DNA of 64,000 nt from Sphagnum compactum (lineage: Eukaryota > Bryophyta > Sphagnopsida > Sphagnales). The notes beneath the pieces are model-generated. The model had not been told where the DNA came from. It saw only the letters and a list, made by a program, of their open reading frames with translations, and made no database searches. The stretch covers positions 2,728,001-2,792,000 of the forward strand of contig OZ234497.1 of the NCBI GenBank assembly GCA_965153455.1. The letters run 5' to 3'. Within the stretch, counting starts at the first letter, position 1; every line of letters begins with the position of its first letter. Positions 13,201 through 25,157 of this stretch are shown here, in pieces. Position numbers and translations under genes: made by a program.

Positions 13201-13570
13201 AGAGACTACTGGCATTTTGTTGGGCCATTGTTGGACCCTATTTTGCTTAACAAACAATCCTCATTCCTTAAGTTGACGACGCAAAACCATTGTCATTCCG
13301 CCTTGTTACCTCCCCATGATTGTAACCCGACCACATGATGTGGGAAAAAAATTCTTCCAGTGTGATATTGAGTGACCACATCTCGAAATGGTTTAAGTTT
13401 GTGCAATTATGCATGGTCATGGTTTTGGGGAGTGTGGAGGATGAACGCACCTTCTCCAACCTCTCATTCATGAAAAACAAGCTTTAGAATTGCTTGACAA
13501 CACATCTCGATTTGGTTGTCCAAATGTATGCCCAAACTTTCTACACATTGGAAACCTTTCCATTTTTCAT
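10270..13570 (+). pseudogene. hAT-family transposase pseudogene, interrupted by a solo LTR
   Basis: Coding pieces in order on the plus strand. An N-terminal region with a BED-like zinc finger runs at about 10560-10730 (ERWATRFFWSEL, then CHAIEGREKLLVPKLDSL after a one-base frameshift). MTNFEALKPFFQFLKMPNYP resumes at about 11850. The core segment HAPFLNGVHCMAHRANLAVQ is at about 12304-12363, followed by NKLAELLE and KGNKILKNIKT, then a helical region at 12600-12990. The hAT C-terminal dimerisation block VLGSVEDERTFSNLSFMKNK is at about 13419-13483. Many frameshifts and stops show it is dead. The family is a plant hAT type resembling ZNF862-like proteins. A 916-bp insertion at 10919-11834 splits it. 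Terminal repeats of the hAT element itself were not found. Confidence 0.85.
10919..11834. mobile_element. Solo LTR nested in the hAT pseudogene
   Basis: The insertion starts TGTCGCAACC and ends GTGCGTCA, that is TG...CA termini. It is flanked by TGAGA (10914-10918) and TGAAA (11835-11839), a 5-bp target duplication with one mismatch. Removing the insert and one duplicate restores the transposase frame HLLVRGRPMTNFEAL. A TATAAGG box at 11522-11528 suits an LTR promoter. There is no internal gag-pol region, so this is a solo LTR left by recombination. Superfamily (Copia or Gypsy) cannot be told. Confidence 0.75.
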
Positions 13571-13574
13571 AGTA

Positions 13575-16500
13575 ATGTGTGAATGGAATGAACATTGAAC
13601 CCAATATGCAATGTTGGATTAATTAAGTTTACTATGTGTATGTCAAAGGTTGTTAGTTTTGTGCATTCAATATGAGACACCGGCTTTTATTAATTTGGTA
13701 CCAATTTTGTACTACAATGCAAATTCTTCCAAGAAAATATATATTCAATCCTAGTCATGCCTCTCCTTATAAAATTTCTTATTAGTTTGAGTTCTTGATG
13801 TTTATTAAAGTACAAATTGTTCCTATTGTGTTGTAACTTTTTTCGCCACATGTCTTACCATACCCCATATTTAGTAGCCCCTTGAATTTAGGTGTGAAAA
13901 AATTGTAATAACTTGAACCCTAAACACTCACTAGGTTCTTGTCACCACATTATGAACAAAAACTATTCCACATAACCAAATATAAAGCTAAAGTTTTTTG
14001 ACATAGCCAATTGAAATGACTAGCCCAAAAACAAATATGCCAACTTGGCATGCCATTAAAGCCACACAATACCCATCCACCATACCTATAGAATTTTTTT
14101 TAAAAAACCTTAAGCAACACTGGAGGCACTTAGGAAAAAGGAAAGAGGGGACGAAACTCAGTTCACCACCAAAATTGGTGGAAAAACTAGTTTGGGTCCC
14201 AATTATTTTGTTTTGTAAAATTTCATTCCTAGTTCCACATTTGATGCATTATTATGCCAAAACTAGTTGCTCTCACCCGTAATCGCTTGACTTTATGGAT
14301 AATTTTAATATCAATGTTTTTTTGCAAGGTTGAAGTGTAATTAGATGTTCTTTCAGAAACATCATTTCCTTACCAAAAAAATTCCTTCAAGGACATTTGA
14401 TAAGTCAAATGTTTTTTCATATCACCTTATTTTTAGAGATTTGATGAATGGTCCCCTTTCATCCAGTAGACCACCACACATGCAAATAAACCTATGTTTC
14501 CAAGTTCAAAAAATCAACTAAAATTCCTTTGCATTAAGGTTGATGATGTACACTCAAAATCTTCCATCTACACTATTCCTTTGCTTTCATTTATGACAAT
14601 AGAGAGTTCATTGCATTGCATTTCTTGGAAATAAGCTTGGGTCTTGTGATGTTATGGGATGTTTTGTTGTGCATGGATCTATTTTGGTGTATATGTGCTA
14701 ATGAAATGATGTTTATACGGTCTTGTTCTTGGTTTTAGTCCTTCATCTTGCACCACATTATACCATGAGCACAAATTCTTTGCTCAAATGGAGGCAACAA
14801 GAACTACCAAAACTCCAATTCACCTCACCTAATATCTTTCATTTGCCAAAAATTCCCAACTCCATCCAATACAATATGCCCACAAATCCAATTCCAAAAG
14901 CAGAAGTTGGACTACACAAGACACTAATTGTGCCATATCCTAGCTATTAGAATCACAAATTAATCTTCAACTTCATTGAATGGACAATTTATCTCAACTC
15001 AACGAAGTGAGTTTTCTTTCAACTAGTCCAAGTTTTAATCAAAGGAAAGAGGCAAGCATGAGAAGGAGAATCAACCTGAGAGAACACTCAAAGAAACAAC
15101 CCTGGATGGCACAAAAATAGTCACTAGCAGTGTGACAAAATAAGCTTTTCAAAAGCCACATATTAAAGGCTTCTGAAATGTTAGCCATTAAAAGCTTGGA
15201 AATTTGAACAAAATTAACTTTGAGAACAATGTATGGACAAACTTGTTCAACTCAACAAAATTTGGCTACTAAAATATACAATTTAATGCAAAGTCTACTA
15301 TGCTGCCAAAGATACTCAACCATGAAGAGGGTAAGTTCATGGGGTAAGTATTGGCTTTCTAGTAATGAGACTCACAAAATTATGAGCACAATTAATCAAA
15401 TTACACGTCTTTAGTCTAATTGCAGCAAAATGCACCAATTATGTAGTTCATGGTTCATAATGTCAACCTAAAATTGACCTTCTTTTCTAACCCACAAAAG
15501 GGGCCTTGTTGGAGTGAAATTCTCCACAATAGGATCCAACCAACCACCCATATGCCCAATAGCTTATCACTCAGTGTTGTGTCCTTGGTCATTTCCACAC
15601 CCATCCTAAGATTGTCTCATGACCAATTGTGTTCATCCCACAGCTTGGAGGTGAGGCAAATGGAGCTTGTTACCTTTATGATTGTTGTTGGGTCGTGTAG
15701 TTAATCATTTTATGAATCAAGTGAGGCCTATGATTCTTAGAATGTTGCACATTCTTGTGGAGTTCTCCAATATTCAACCTACATCTCATATAGTCAAACA
15801 AATGGAAACACCATTCACTTCACAACCCACATATGTTCCTTTGGTCTCCACTACAAAATCTTTACAAACCTTGAGAAAGTATATGGTTCAACAACATTCC
15901 TAACTTGCTACTTTAGTATCACTACACTATGAACTAAAAACTTGTGAATTACTATGAGACAAATTACTCAATCCACAACATACCTCCCTAATGATTTCAC
16001 TTGTTGTAAAAATGCTAGTCTTAAAAGCCAAGGATTATTTCTAAAGATGAAATGTATACAAAAATCATCAAATTGCAAGGTGTGTTCTTGAGAGCAATTT
16101 ACTCTTTTCATGTTGCCTATGTACCTAGATATGTTGAAATTTGAATACCAGCAATTTGAAGGTGTTATTAATTCCCAAATTTCAACTACCTAAGATTACT
16201 TTAAAAAGCATATTCACATTACATTCAAACCTCATATTATTTTGTGTTCAATATGACAAACTTGGTTCTGGTGATTGTTTTTCTTATTCACAATCGAGTT
16301 TCTACAACATCTCTTTTACTTTTAGGCTTCTTTCTCTCCCATTCAACCTCAAACTCAAAATGTGCTAACATTGTCTTAGATCAAAAATGATAATGACATT
16401 GTGGTGGTACACTAGCCATCTCAAGGCCTAGGTGGCACCCTTGCCATCTTTGTTACATAGGTCTATGGAGATTTGGGAGAACTCGGGTGACAATCATCAA

Positions 16501-17857
16501 GCAAAATCTGATGCACCAACTTATCCATCATAAAGAATGATGACACCATTTTCAAAAATTATATGAAAAAAACTGACATGATTATTAACCGGCTCGACAC
16601 AAAAGCCTAACAACCTTAAAGATGATGCATGAATGGGCCCACACCTTGCTAGCTACATATCTACATACTAAAAAACAAGGTTCAACACTAGTATTCAAGG
16701 GAGAGTAAAAGATGAAATCTCGTGAAGAATTGAGATTGGAATGTAATGTGTAGAAAAATGTTGGGAGATGGAAGGAGATCCTTTCAAAGAAATAAAATTT
16801 GGAGGTGGAGAAAATGGAGCACATTAGTACTTTACCTTACACTGAAGAGGTTCAAGATTCTTTTTTCACATCCTTTGCATTTACAACAGCCATCATTTCT
16901 GTCTATCTGATTTCTACAAACCCAGCTACCAAAGAATACAAAACAAGATTCAATTTTCCCTACATCAGAATAACAGTTTCAAAGCACAAATGTTGCCAGA
17001 AATCTAACAATTTGGAAGGTGCTAGCTGTGAACATGTGCTCCACTTGCTTACTATACAAAGGATCTAAGAATGTCTTCCATTTTTTAATTCATTGGAATT
17101 CCATAATGGACAACATGTCTTGATGAATTGGGTGAGCAAATGTATTGTCGAAAAATGTATCATGTTAGTCAAGTACATAGACGTAGACAATTCCATTTTA
17201 GCAATAAAAGCAAAATGTAAATTTCTTCACTTGCATGGTGACAGGTTACAACCACCATCAACATTTTTTAATCAAGTTCACCCATTGTCTTCACAAATAC
17301 CTTGATGAAACCTACAAACAAAAAAAAGAACAAAAAAACATGACCCCATCATATAAAGCTTAAACCCTAAACATCTTTGGGACAAAGGACGCCTACTAAA
17401 ACCCAATAAGGTGTCTAAGAAATTAGATTGCCAAAGCCAAACTTCAATGATGATCCATCGCAAATTGTTCTAAAGGTTGTGGTAGCTAGCTCATGTGTAT
17501 GGGATGGGCAATATTTGCAAAAGGTCAAATGAACAATTTGATTGGTCGGAGGATCTTGGCACCATTGAAAGATTGTGTAAGGTAATGCAAGCTCATTTTA
17601 TTTTAGAGCCCAATTTTCAAATGTGTTTTGCATTTGTTATTTGAATTTGCAAAAATTCCCACAATTTTGAAGTTTTTATTTTGGCTACCAAAAATGGCTG
17701 CCACATCACCCAATGACAATAATTTTTGTGGCAAAATATGAAAGACCCATAAATTGTTTTTGTAAATTTTTTAAAATTTAATTTATATTACTAATAAGAA
17801 ACGTTTACATGTGGGCCTTCTAGATAATGCCACGAAGCTTGTTCCAAACAATGGAAA
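13575..17857. other. AT-rich intergenic DNA with one repeat fragment
   Basis: No gene recognised. A fragment of dispersed repeat R1 (blocks TGGAGGCACT, ACGAAACTCAGTT, ACCAAAATTGGTGG) lies at about 14114-14182. Many open frames of 60-90 codons (for example 14723-14950, 15450-15704, 15682-15903, 16799-17068) are Thr/Asn/Pro-rich without conserved motifs; some may be remains of an unidentified mobile element. Confidence 0.35.
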
Positions 17858-18115
17858 AATTTGGATGGAAAGAAGTTGGATTAAAAAGTTGGATTAAAAA
17901 ATAGATGGAAAACTTGGAAAAAAAATGTGGATGGAAAAACTTGGATGAAAAAAAGGGATGGAAAAAAGGATGAAAAATTTGGACGAGAATTTTTTAATGA
18001 AAAAACATGGATGAAACATTTTGGATGAGAAAACATGGATGGAACATTTTGGATGAAAAACCATGGATGAAAAATTTTGGACAAAATTTTTTGGATGAAC
18101 AATTTGGATGGAATA
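17858..18115. repeat. Degenerate minisatellite, GGATGAAAAA-type units
   Basis: About 17 imperfect units of roughly 15 bp based on TTGGATGAAAAAC and TTGGATGGAAAAC. Units such as ACATGGATGAAACATTTT are best preserved toward the right end. The apparent Phe/His-rich minus-strand frames are products of the repeat. Confidence 0.8.
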
Positions 18116-19945
18116 CTTTGCCACATGCATGGTGTAATGTACATTGGCCACATGTGAAGATCCTAGGCATTAATGGTGGACAATTGAGATAAATTAACAT
18201 GTAAATATTTGTCAAATTTCTAGAATTGATGCAAATTAGACACGTGGTGGAAGTGCATTGGTTTATTTACAAGTGTTATTAGTTACAGCTGTAGTCATAG
18301 GATCCATATGGTCAATGAAAATCTAATACAATCAAGGTAAAAAAATACTCATCCATCGAAAACTAATTGACGTGAACATGACGTCAACAATTTTAACTAT
18401 CTAAGATGTGACTTGTCCAATGTAACTACAAAGCTTAGTAGTTGCATATGCTGCTTGCGACTAAATTATAATTACAAATTATAATCGCATATGATCAGAT
18501 TCCTTCTAATGAACTTGGTTATACTAAGGTATATTAAATGTATTTGGTTATTAGGTTATATTAAGTTAAATTTGGCAAAACTAAGTTATATTATGTTAAA
18601 CTTTGTTAAAGTAGGTTATTTAGGTTAGATTTGGTTATATTAGGCTATAATAGGTAACACATATTTAATTAAGTTAGGACTGAATTCTTAACTTAGGACG
18701 TTGACAACTTGGTGGATGGGATGAACTCCACTTGGTGGCCACCTAATTTAACAAGTTTGTGATCATTTTATACACAAATGCCATTTAAATGCATGTTTGA
18801 GTAAGCTTATTGTTAAGTAAACATGAGAATGTCATTGAAATTTTTCAAAAATAACATCAACATGTACACATTGTGTCTAATGAAGGAGGGGATTGATGGT
18901 GGATATATAACACATCAATGTGCAAAAAATCAAAACTTGACAAATGCTCCAAAAATGATGACTTTTCAAAATAATTCATATCAATTTCATGGGACAATTA
19001 CAATGCATTTTTAATCCATCCAAGGTGATTAAGCCTTTCAACTATCATTATTCTCAACTCTATAACACATATGTCAGTAATTTACAATAATTATTTCAAA
19101 CCAAGGATTAGTGCTCCCTTTAATGACAACGAAAAACTCAATTTTTTGAGTTTTGGACAAGGGACACCATGCCAATCTGACAATAGATCAAAAAATGTTA
19201 CTTACACTACTACATTAAGGTTTGGCTATTTTTGTCGAAATAATTAATTATTTCCCAAAACAATTCGGCATTGTTTTCTTAATTAATAAAATTTTCAACT
19301 TTTTTCAATAATAAATAAATAAAAATTTGGCAAGTTGTTTAATTATGTCAAATAAGCAGTTAGAAATTCATCCATTATTGCATTTTTAAAAATCATCCAC
19401 TCATGCACTTTTGATTCAAGAATGTCCATACTTTCATTTGGCATTTTATTGTTTAGTTATGATTTTGTGCATAAGTTTCTTGTTAAGACATTAGAAACAA
19501 TAGGAGATCTTTGTTTCCTTTATATTTTTCTTTTCACACATTATCATTGACAAATTTAATCTTAGTTCACATTTGGTGTTTTTTTTTGCCATATCTAAGC
19601 TTTCATTCTTTTTTTGAAAATTATGCACAACAATATTGAATATGGCAAACAATAGTAACCAACAAAAAATGATAGACTACATGTTTCAAATAGTGGATAA
19701 AGAACAAAGATTAGTTGTTGTAATTCAGGAATTGGAGTTGTTTTCAAAGGAGATCAAGATGCAAAACTAAGAAAAAGAGAAAATGGCTTTCGCAACCTTG
19801 AAACAAACTGTTGGAAGGCCACGAAAATAGCTTCATGCAACTTTGGACGTCTGCTTGAGAGGGGCTTTTGTGCATTTTAATATCACCGCCTTAAGATTGT
19901 TGAGGGTGACATTAGCTAAGAATGGGGGGCATCTTACAATCTTGC
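18116..19945. other. AT-rich intergenic DNA
   Basis: Holds a simple degenerate repeat near 18530-18660 (variants of TTAGGTTATATTAAGTTA) and short inverted AT motifs. No gene recognised. Confidence 0.4.
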
Positions 19946-19949
19946 AGAG

Positions 19950-21460
19950 TAGGCCCATTTAAACCTATAAGAATGGGTGTCTGATTGGCATTATACGATG
20001 AGGTCGACTGCCAGAAAATCAAGCATTGACATTGCCATGTTTTTCATGGTAGGAAAGCCCAGAAACTTCTCATCTGTCTTGGCTTTAGAGTGCATAGCGC
20101 AGCAGGTTGGCAGACAAGAAGACAACAAGGAGGATGAAAATTCCAAATCAACAAAAAGAAGGAAGACATGAGGTACTGACACTAAATGGTTTGCACCACA
20201 CCTTTGGCAATCCATTTTTGCAGTTGTGAAGAAACATGGTGATTTCACTAGTGCTCTTCACTACTTGAAAACATTCCATAGAAAACCAGGAAAAGTTAGT
20301 GGTCCATATGAATACTGGGTAAAGGATCTCCTTATGAATCACACCAAGAGGAGAGCTCAAACCAAATTTGAAATAAGCTATAACAAGATGGATTGCTTCC
20401 ATACTTACACACTTTTTAGTTCTAGAAACAAGACCAAAATTGAAAGATGAAATCATTAAATGTTTTAAAAACACGTGAGGTGCTAGACAAGGCCTTTCTG
20501 CACCAATTGTCCAACCAATCATTAGAAGGATCTTTGAGTGTTGAGAACTTGAAGTTTTGAGACTCTTCAAAGCGAAGGTTCAAAATGACTTTGCCCTAGA
20601 CCATAAACTTCATGAAAACCCACCTTAATTGGTCATATAGGGCAACCACTATAGTCGTAAGAAAATTATTAAAAACATGGCAACAAAGGGATAGCCATGG
20701 CACACATGGTTGCTTACCTTGTCAAAACATACAGTATTCCTGCTTGTTTGGTCGTTAACACATATCAAACTAGAGTTCACCTTGTGCCCACTGGAGGTGA
20801 TAAAACATGGGAGATAAATAGGAGCAAAACACATCCAAGTACTTGGAATAGAAGACAAAAGACAAATCATAGTTGTTGTCTCATCTTCTACAAATTGAAC
20901 ATTGCTACCTTTATAAATTGTGTTCAAAGGGACAACCAATCGTTCACTTCCTCCCATGAATGAAGGAAGAAGAACTTGTTTTTCTTTTAGGTTTCATTTG
21001 ACTTTTAGTTCCAACCATTGGTCTACATTGGAAACCACCAAACAATTCGTTAAACACGTCCTCATACCTTATCATGTAATTCTAATCGAAACACTTACCT
21101 TGCCAAAAGACTAGAAGACGATTTGGTTGATTAATTATTGGTTAGTTCACAAATGTGGAGAATTTTTAGTTTAGATGAAACAACAATACTCGTGTGCATC
21201 ATATTTGTTCCAAAAAAATGCATTAGCACCCTTTAGCCTGCTAATGTTATTCTCCAACGTCCATTCAAACATGCATTCAATAAAGAATTCAATTCTTGGA
21301 CCTACTCAACAATCAAGGACCAACTTGAATGAGGTGAAAATCCTAAAGTTGACTTCCAAATGTCAATTTTAAAACCAAAGCTTTGTGCATGACTTTTTTA
21401 CGTGTGGGAACATGTGAAAAACATGGACAACATGATTTGTAAAGGTTGGGAGAATATACT
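19950..21460 (+). pseudogene. DDE-superfamily transposase pseudogene (pogo/Tigger-like)
   Basis: Coding remnants on the plus strand in several frames: WHYTMRSTARKSSIDIAMFF, WFAPHLWQSIFAVVKKH with FTSALHYLKTFH, then VQLVPT-like VHLVPTGGDKTWEI, AKHIQVLGIEDKRQI, VFKGTTNRSLPPMNEGRR and NHWSTLETTKQFVKHVLIPY. After about 21120 come WLINYWLVHKCGEF and later the LKLTSKCQF and WEHVKNM blocks. The order matches plant DDE endonucleases. The second catalytic Asp position (usually WLIDCWSVH) reads Asn, and stops and frameshifts are frequent, so it is inactive. Exact superfamily is inferred from the ID-xx-VH and QPAD-like region and is less sure than the DDE call. Confidence 0.68.
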
Positions 21461-21463
21461 CAA

Positions 21464-21765
21464 CTAAAAGTTAACTATGACTTAATTAGGAGTCAACTAA
21501 GAATTAACTAGAGTTAATTAAAACTTAATGGGAGTTATCTAAGACTTAACTTTGAGTTAATTAGGAGTTAACTGGGAGTTAACTAAGACTTAATTCAAAA
21601 TTAATTAGGAGTTAATTTGAAATTATTAGGAGTTAATTAAAACTTAACTAAAATTTAACTAAAGTGAACTAAAAATCAATTGGAAGTGGATTGTAAGTTA
21701 AATGAAAGTGAATTAAAATTAACTAAAAGTTAACTAAAAATGAATTGAAATTAAACAAAAAATTA
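21464..21765. repeat. Degenerate tandem repeat, GAGTTAACTAA units
   Basis: About 27 units of roughly 11 bp, variants of GAGTTAACTAA and GACTTAATTAG, directly follow the DDE transposase pseudogene. The unit is nearly palindromic (TTAACTAA, TTAATTAA). Confidence 0.75.
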
Positions 21766-21779
21766 GGTACATGGATGAA

Positions 21780-23245
21780 TACTTAAATGAATGAACTCCA
21801 TGGCATTGGCATCCATGACAACAACCTTCCTTAGTTCCTTATTTATCCTTTGAGGAAAAAGATTATGGATCATTCCTTTATATGATTTTAGATTAGATGT
21901 AGCTAGGAGAGTTCTTTTGGGGAAAAAATGTGCATGTAACATTAAAGAAAGAAGAAGAGACTATGGAAACAAATTATACTTTGATTATTATAATGAAGAA
22001 TGGTTGATGGATTTTCATGTTTCTAGCATTTGGTTTTACTTAAAATCTGAAAAAAGAAAAAAAGCTAGTTCATATTATTATTGCATAGAGTTTTGTTATT
22101 CTTATATATTAGTTTTTCTTTTCTTCTATAAGATTTATATGCCATCCATTATCTATTTTAGTTTATAGTAAGAAAGGGTGTTTTCATATTGCGCTGGACC
22201 TAAATGTAGTCAAGACTGGATGTACATAAAATACTATAAGTAAATTCATTTATTTTGGTTTTATTTAGTAATTACATTAAGTTGACATGGGCCTTAAAAA
22301 TTGTACATTTCATAAATGTACGCCAATTACATTATAAAACTTGCTTGAAACACTATATTTGATAGTAGTTTACTTATAAAAAAATTCAATTTCAAATTAA
22401 TGGATAAATAAAAATAACACCAAGGACATTTCCTCTATGGAAGAAAATTTTACAACTCACAAACATCATAATCATCATCATTATTATAACATAATGTATT
22501 ACCAAAGGTTTATATTTAATTTAAATTTAAATTTCATGATTTTAAATCCATTTGAAAGAATTTTGATGGAATATTGTTCTTTGTACATATATACATTAAT
22601 GTGCAAATTTGTATTGAAAATTTACAACTAAAAGAAGTATTTTTTACTCTTTTTATAAAAACAATGGTTATGTGATAGGTAATTGCATGTTACAAATGTA
22701 CTCCAAAGGACTATGATATCATTTTTATTAACATTAATTTCAAAACGTAATGATAGATTAAAATGTGAACCACCTTTAACTACACCTTTTGACAATTTTT
22801 CCTTTTGTAATCATGTTCCCAAAATTTTCAAATTTTGTCTGGACTAAAAATTGCAACATTGTGACAATTTTTTTGGTCCACTATAGCATGCAAACACCTA
22901 AAATACCTTTTATCACATGACGGTAGCTACCACTAAAAGGCAAACACCAAAAAGGTAGACTTAATATTTGAAGGCCTAAAGGGAATGGAAAGATGTTGTA
23001 GACTATCAGGTAGTAGTGATAAAAGTTTTATAAGTGTTGTAAATAGTAGGCAACAACCAGAAAAGGTCTACAAGTGTTGTAAACAATAGGTAGCATATCA
23101 AGAGGTCTACATGTGGTCTTCTATAGAAGATAGTAATTGCTGTAGGATAATAACTACATCATGAAGGTAAGTAGACAAAAGGTAGTACCTACCTTCAAGT
23201 TTAAATTTTTTTTTTTTTACCTGGCAACCTTTTTCTTGGTGGTAA
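21780..23245. other. AT-rich intergenic DNA
   Basis: No gene recognised. The open frame 21917-22168 (plus) is Tyr/Lys-rich and follows base composition. A short run of GTTGTAAA-(C/T)AGTAGG(C/T) motifs lies near 23035-23090. Confidence 0.35.
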
Positions 23246-23420
23246 TAAGGTTGCCAGAACCCGTGGTTTTACATTTAATGACCATGTTGGGGATCTTGGT
23301 TGCTAAATCCCATGGTTTTACATTTGGTGACCATGTTAGGGACTTAAGTTACCGAATCCCACGGTTTTACATTCGGTGACCATGTTGGGGATTTTGGTTG
23401 TCAAATCTTATTGTTTTACA
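23246..23420. repeat. 49-bp tandem repeat
   Basis: About 3.5 units with a 49-bp period. GGTTTTACATT recurs at 23265, 23314 and 23363 and in decayed form at about 23412, each followed by GTGACCATGTT and GGGGAT. Unit differences are mostly substitutions. Confidence 0.85.
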
Positions 23421-24889
23421 CCACTATTTTGGATTTGCTAAACTACATTTCCACTTGCCATTGCAACAATCTTCATACAGATGTCATTCATCCAAATTCA
23501 ACCTTTTTTAAACCCTCACCACTTTGAAATTTTCATTTTGGTCATCCTTGACAACATCATTATGTGTTCTTCCCATCCAAATAATGAAATGCACAGTGAT
23601 GTACACATGTGTGATTCATTGTGTATGCATGTGTGATTTTGGTTCTTTGGGATGGCATTCTAGGATATTTTCCTTAAGTTTGAATTTTTATTTATGGTTA
23701 ACATTCAAGAATGACATTAATCAACAAATGTCTATTGTTGTAATAGTTCATATTCTAAGATCCTCACAACTTCCTATGAGTTCCTTGATGGCCAATAAGT
23801 TAGGGGGACATTCTTTTTTGAATTTACAAAATACGTGAGTAAAAAATAAGGTCACATATATTGTTTGATGGGTAAACATTATATTTAATTAGTTTTAAAA
23901 TAGGGTTACATTTAATTTGAAAAGAAATATAAATATATTTTAATATATGTTCATCTAATTGTATTAGAAAAATGTAAAAATATATATCATATGTATTAAA
24001 AAATTTAGGTTTTAATTGTTGATGGTTTAAATTACTAGTTTAAAAGCTTTTAACTCAAGACCTATAATTATTTTTTTCGTTTGTTTATGAAATCTTATAT
24101 CCTCTATACCTATTATCAATGGAAGCTTTGTTTAATTATTGATTATCCCCTTGAAAAGCAAGTTTGTTCAACCTTATCCTAGGAAGGTAATTGTATTTCA
24201 ATTCACATCTTTTTCTTATTTACATATGATTTATAGTTTAGCTTAATAAGTAATCAATTACTAAGCTTAGACATTTTTGCGAACTATTTTAGAAGGTTTG
24301 TAAGACAAAGATATTAAGTCACAATGAATCATCAATAATATCAGTATGATCTAAAAAATTAATCACATCATAATAGATATTTTAGGCCCATCATATGCAA
24401 TGGTTTAAGAATAATCAATTTATATTTTACTATGATCATGTGAAATGTTATACATGTTATATTACAAGAACATTTTTGTTAAGTTAAGTTTTTTTTAATT
24501 TTTTAATTTTTCCATTTGTGTATCGAGATTTAATCAAAAATTGAACTTACATTGGCCAATATTAATATTGCAAATTACAAATTGTATTGACAATTGTGGT
24601 TGTCTAATTCCAAAATCTCATATTTTAAATTTTAATGAAAATTTTATTGGTCGTTTGCTAACCTTGTTTGTATCAAAGTAGATTGCTAAAAAGCATTGAG
24701 GCAATTGTTTTTGCATGTCCTGGTTCATTATGCAAATGATCCACCTTTACAAGATCATGGAAAAGATCATTAAATTTTCATGTTTATGAAACCTAAAAGT
24801 TAAATGAATATAAGATATCAAAATTGAATGCAAACAAAAAATTATAATAAAATATAAAGTGGTTGAAATATGTGCATATTGAAAAAAAA
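23421..24889. other. AT-rich intergenic DNA
   Basis: No gene, RNA or clear repeat recognised; very AT-rich from about 23820. Confidence 0.35.
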
Positions 24890-25157
24890 GGAAAGGTAAT
24901 AAGGTGGGCAAAAAAGAAAATCCCTCATCTAATACCCCCTCAAATATTGATTAACATAAGTAGTTTAAAATTTTAACACATAATATCCCCCATGGCCAAG
25001 TTATGCATTTTTGCAAATCTTTTTGGATTGACACATATCATAAGTCTTTGTAATTTTTTTCCTTTATTGTAACATATTAGCAAGCTTTAGAAAATGCATG
25101 ACCAAAACAAGTGCCTTGAAAACTTTCTTCCGAACCCAATACATCACAACTTATAAT

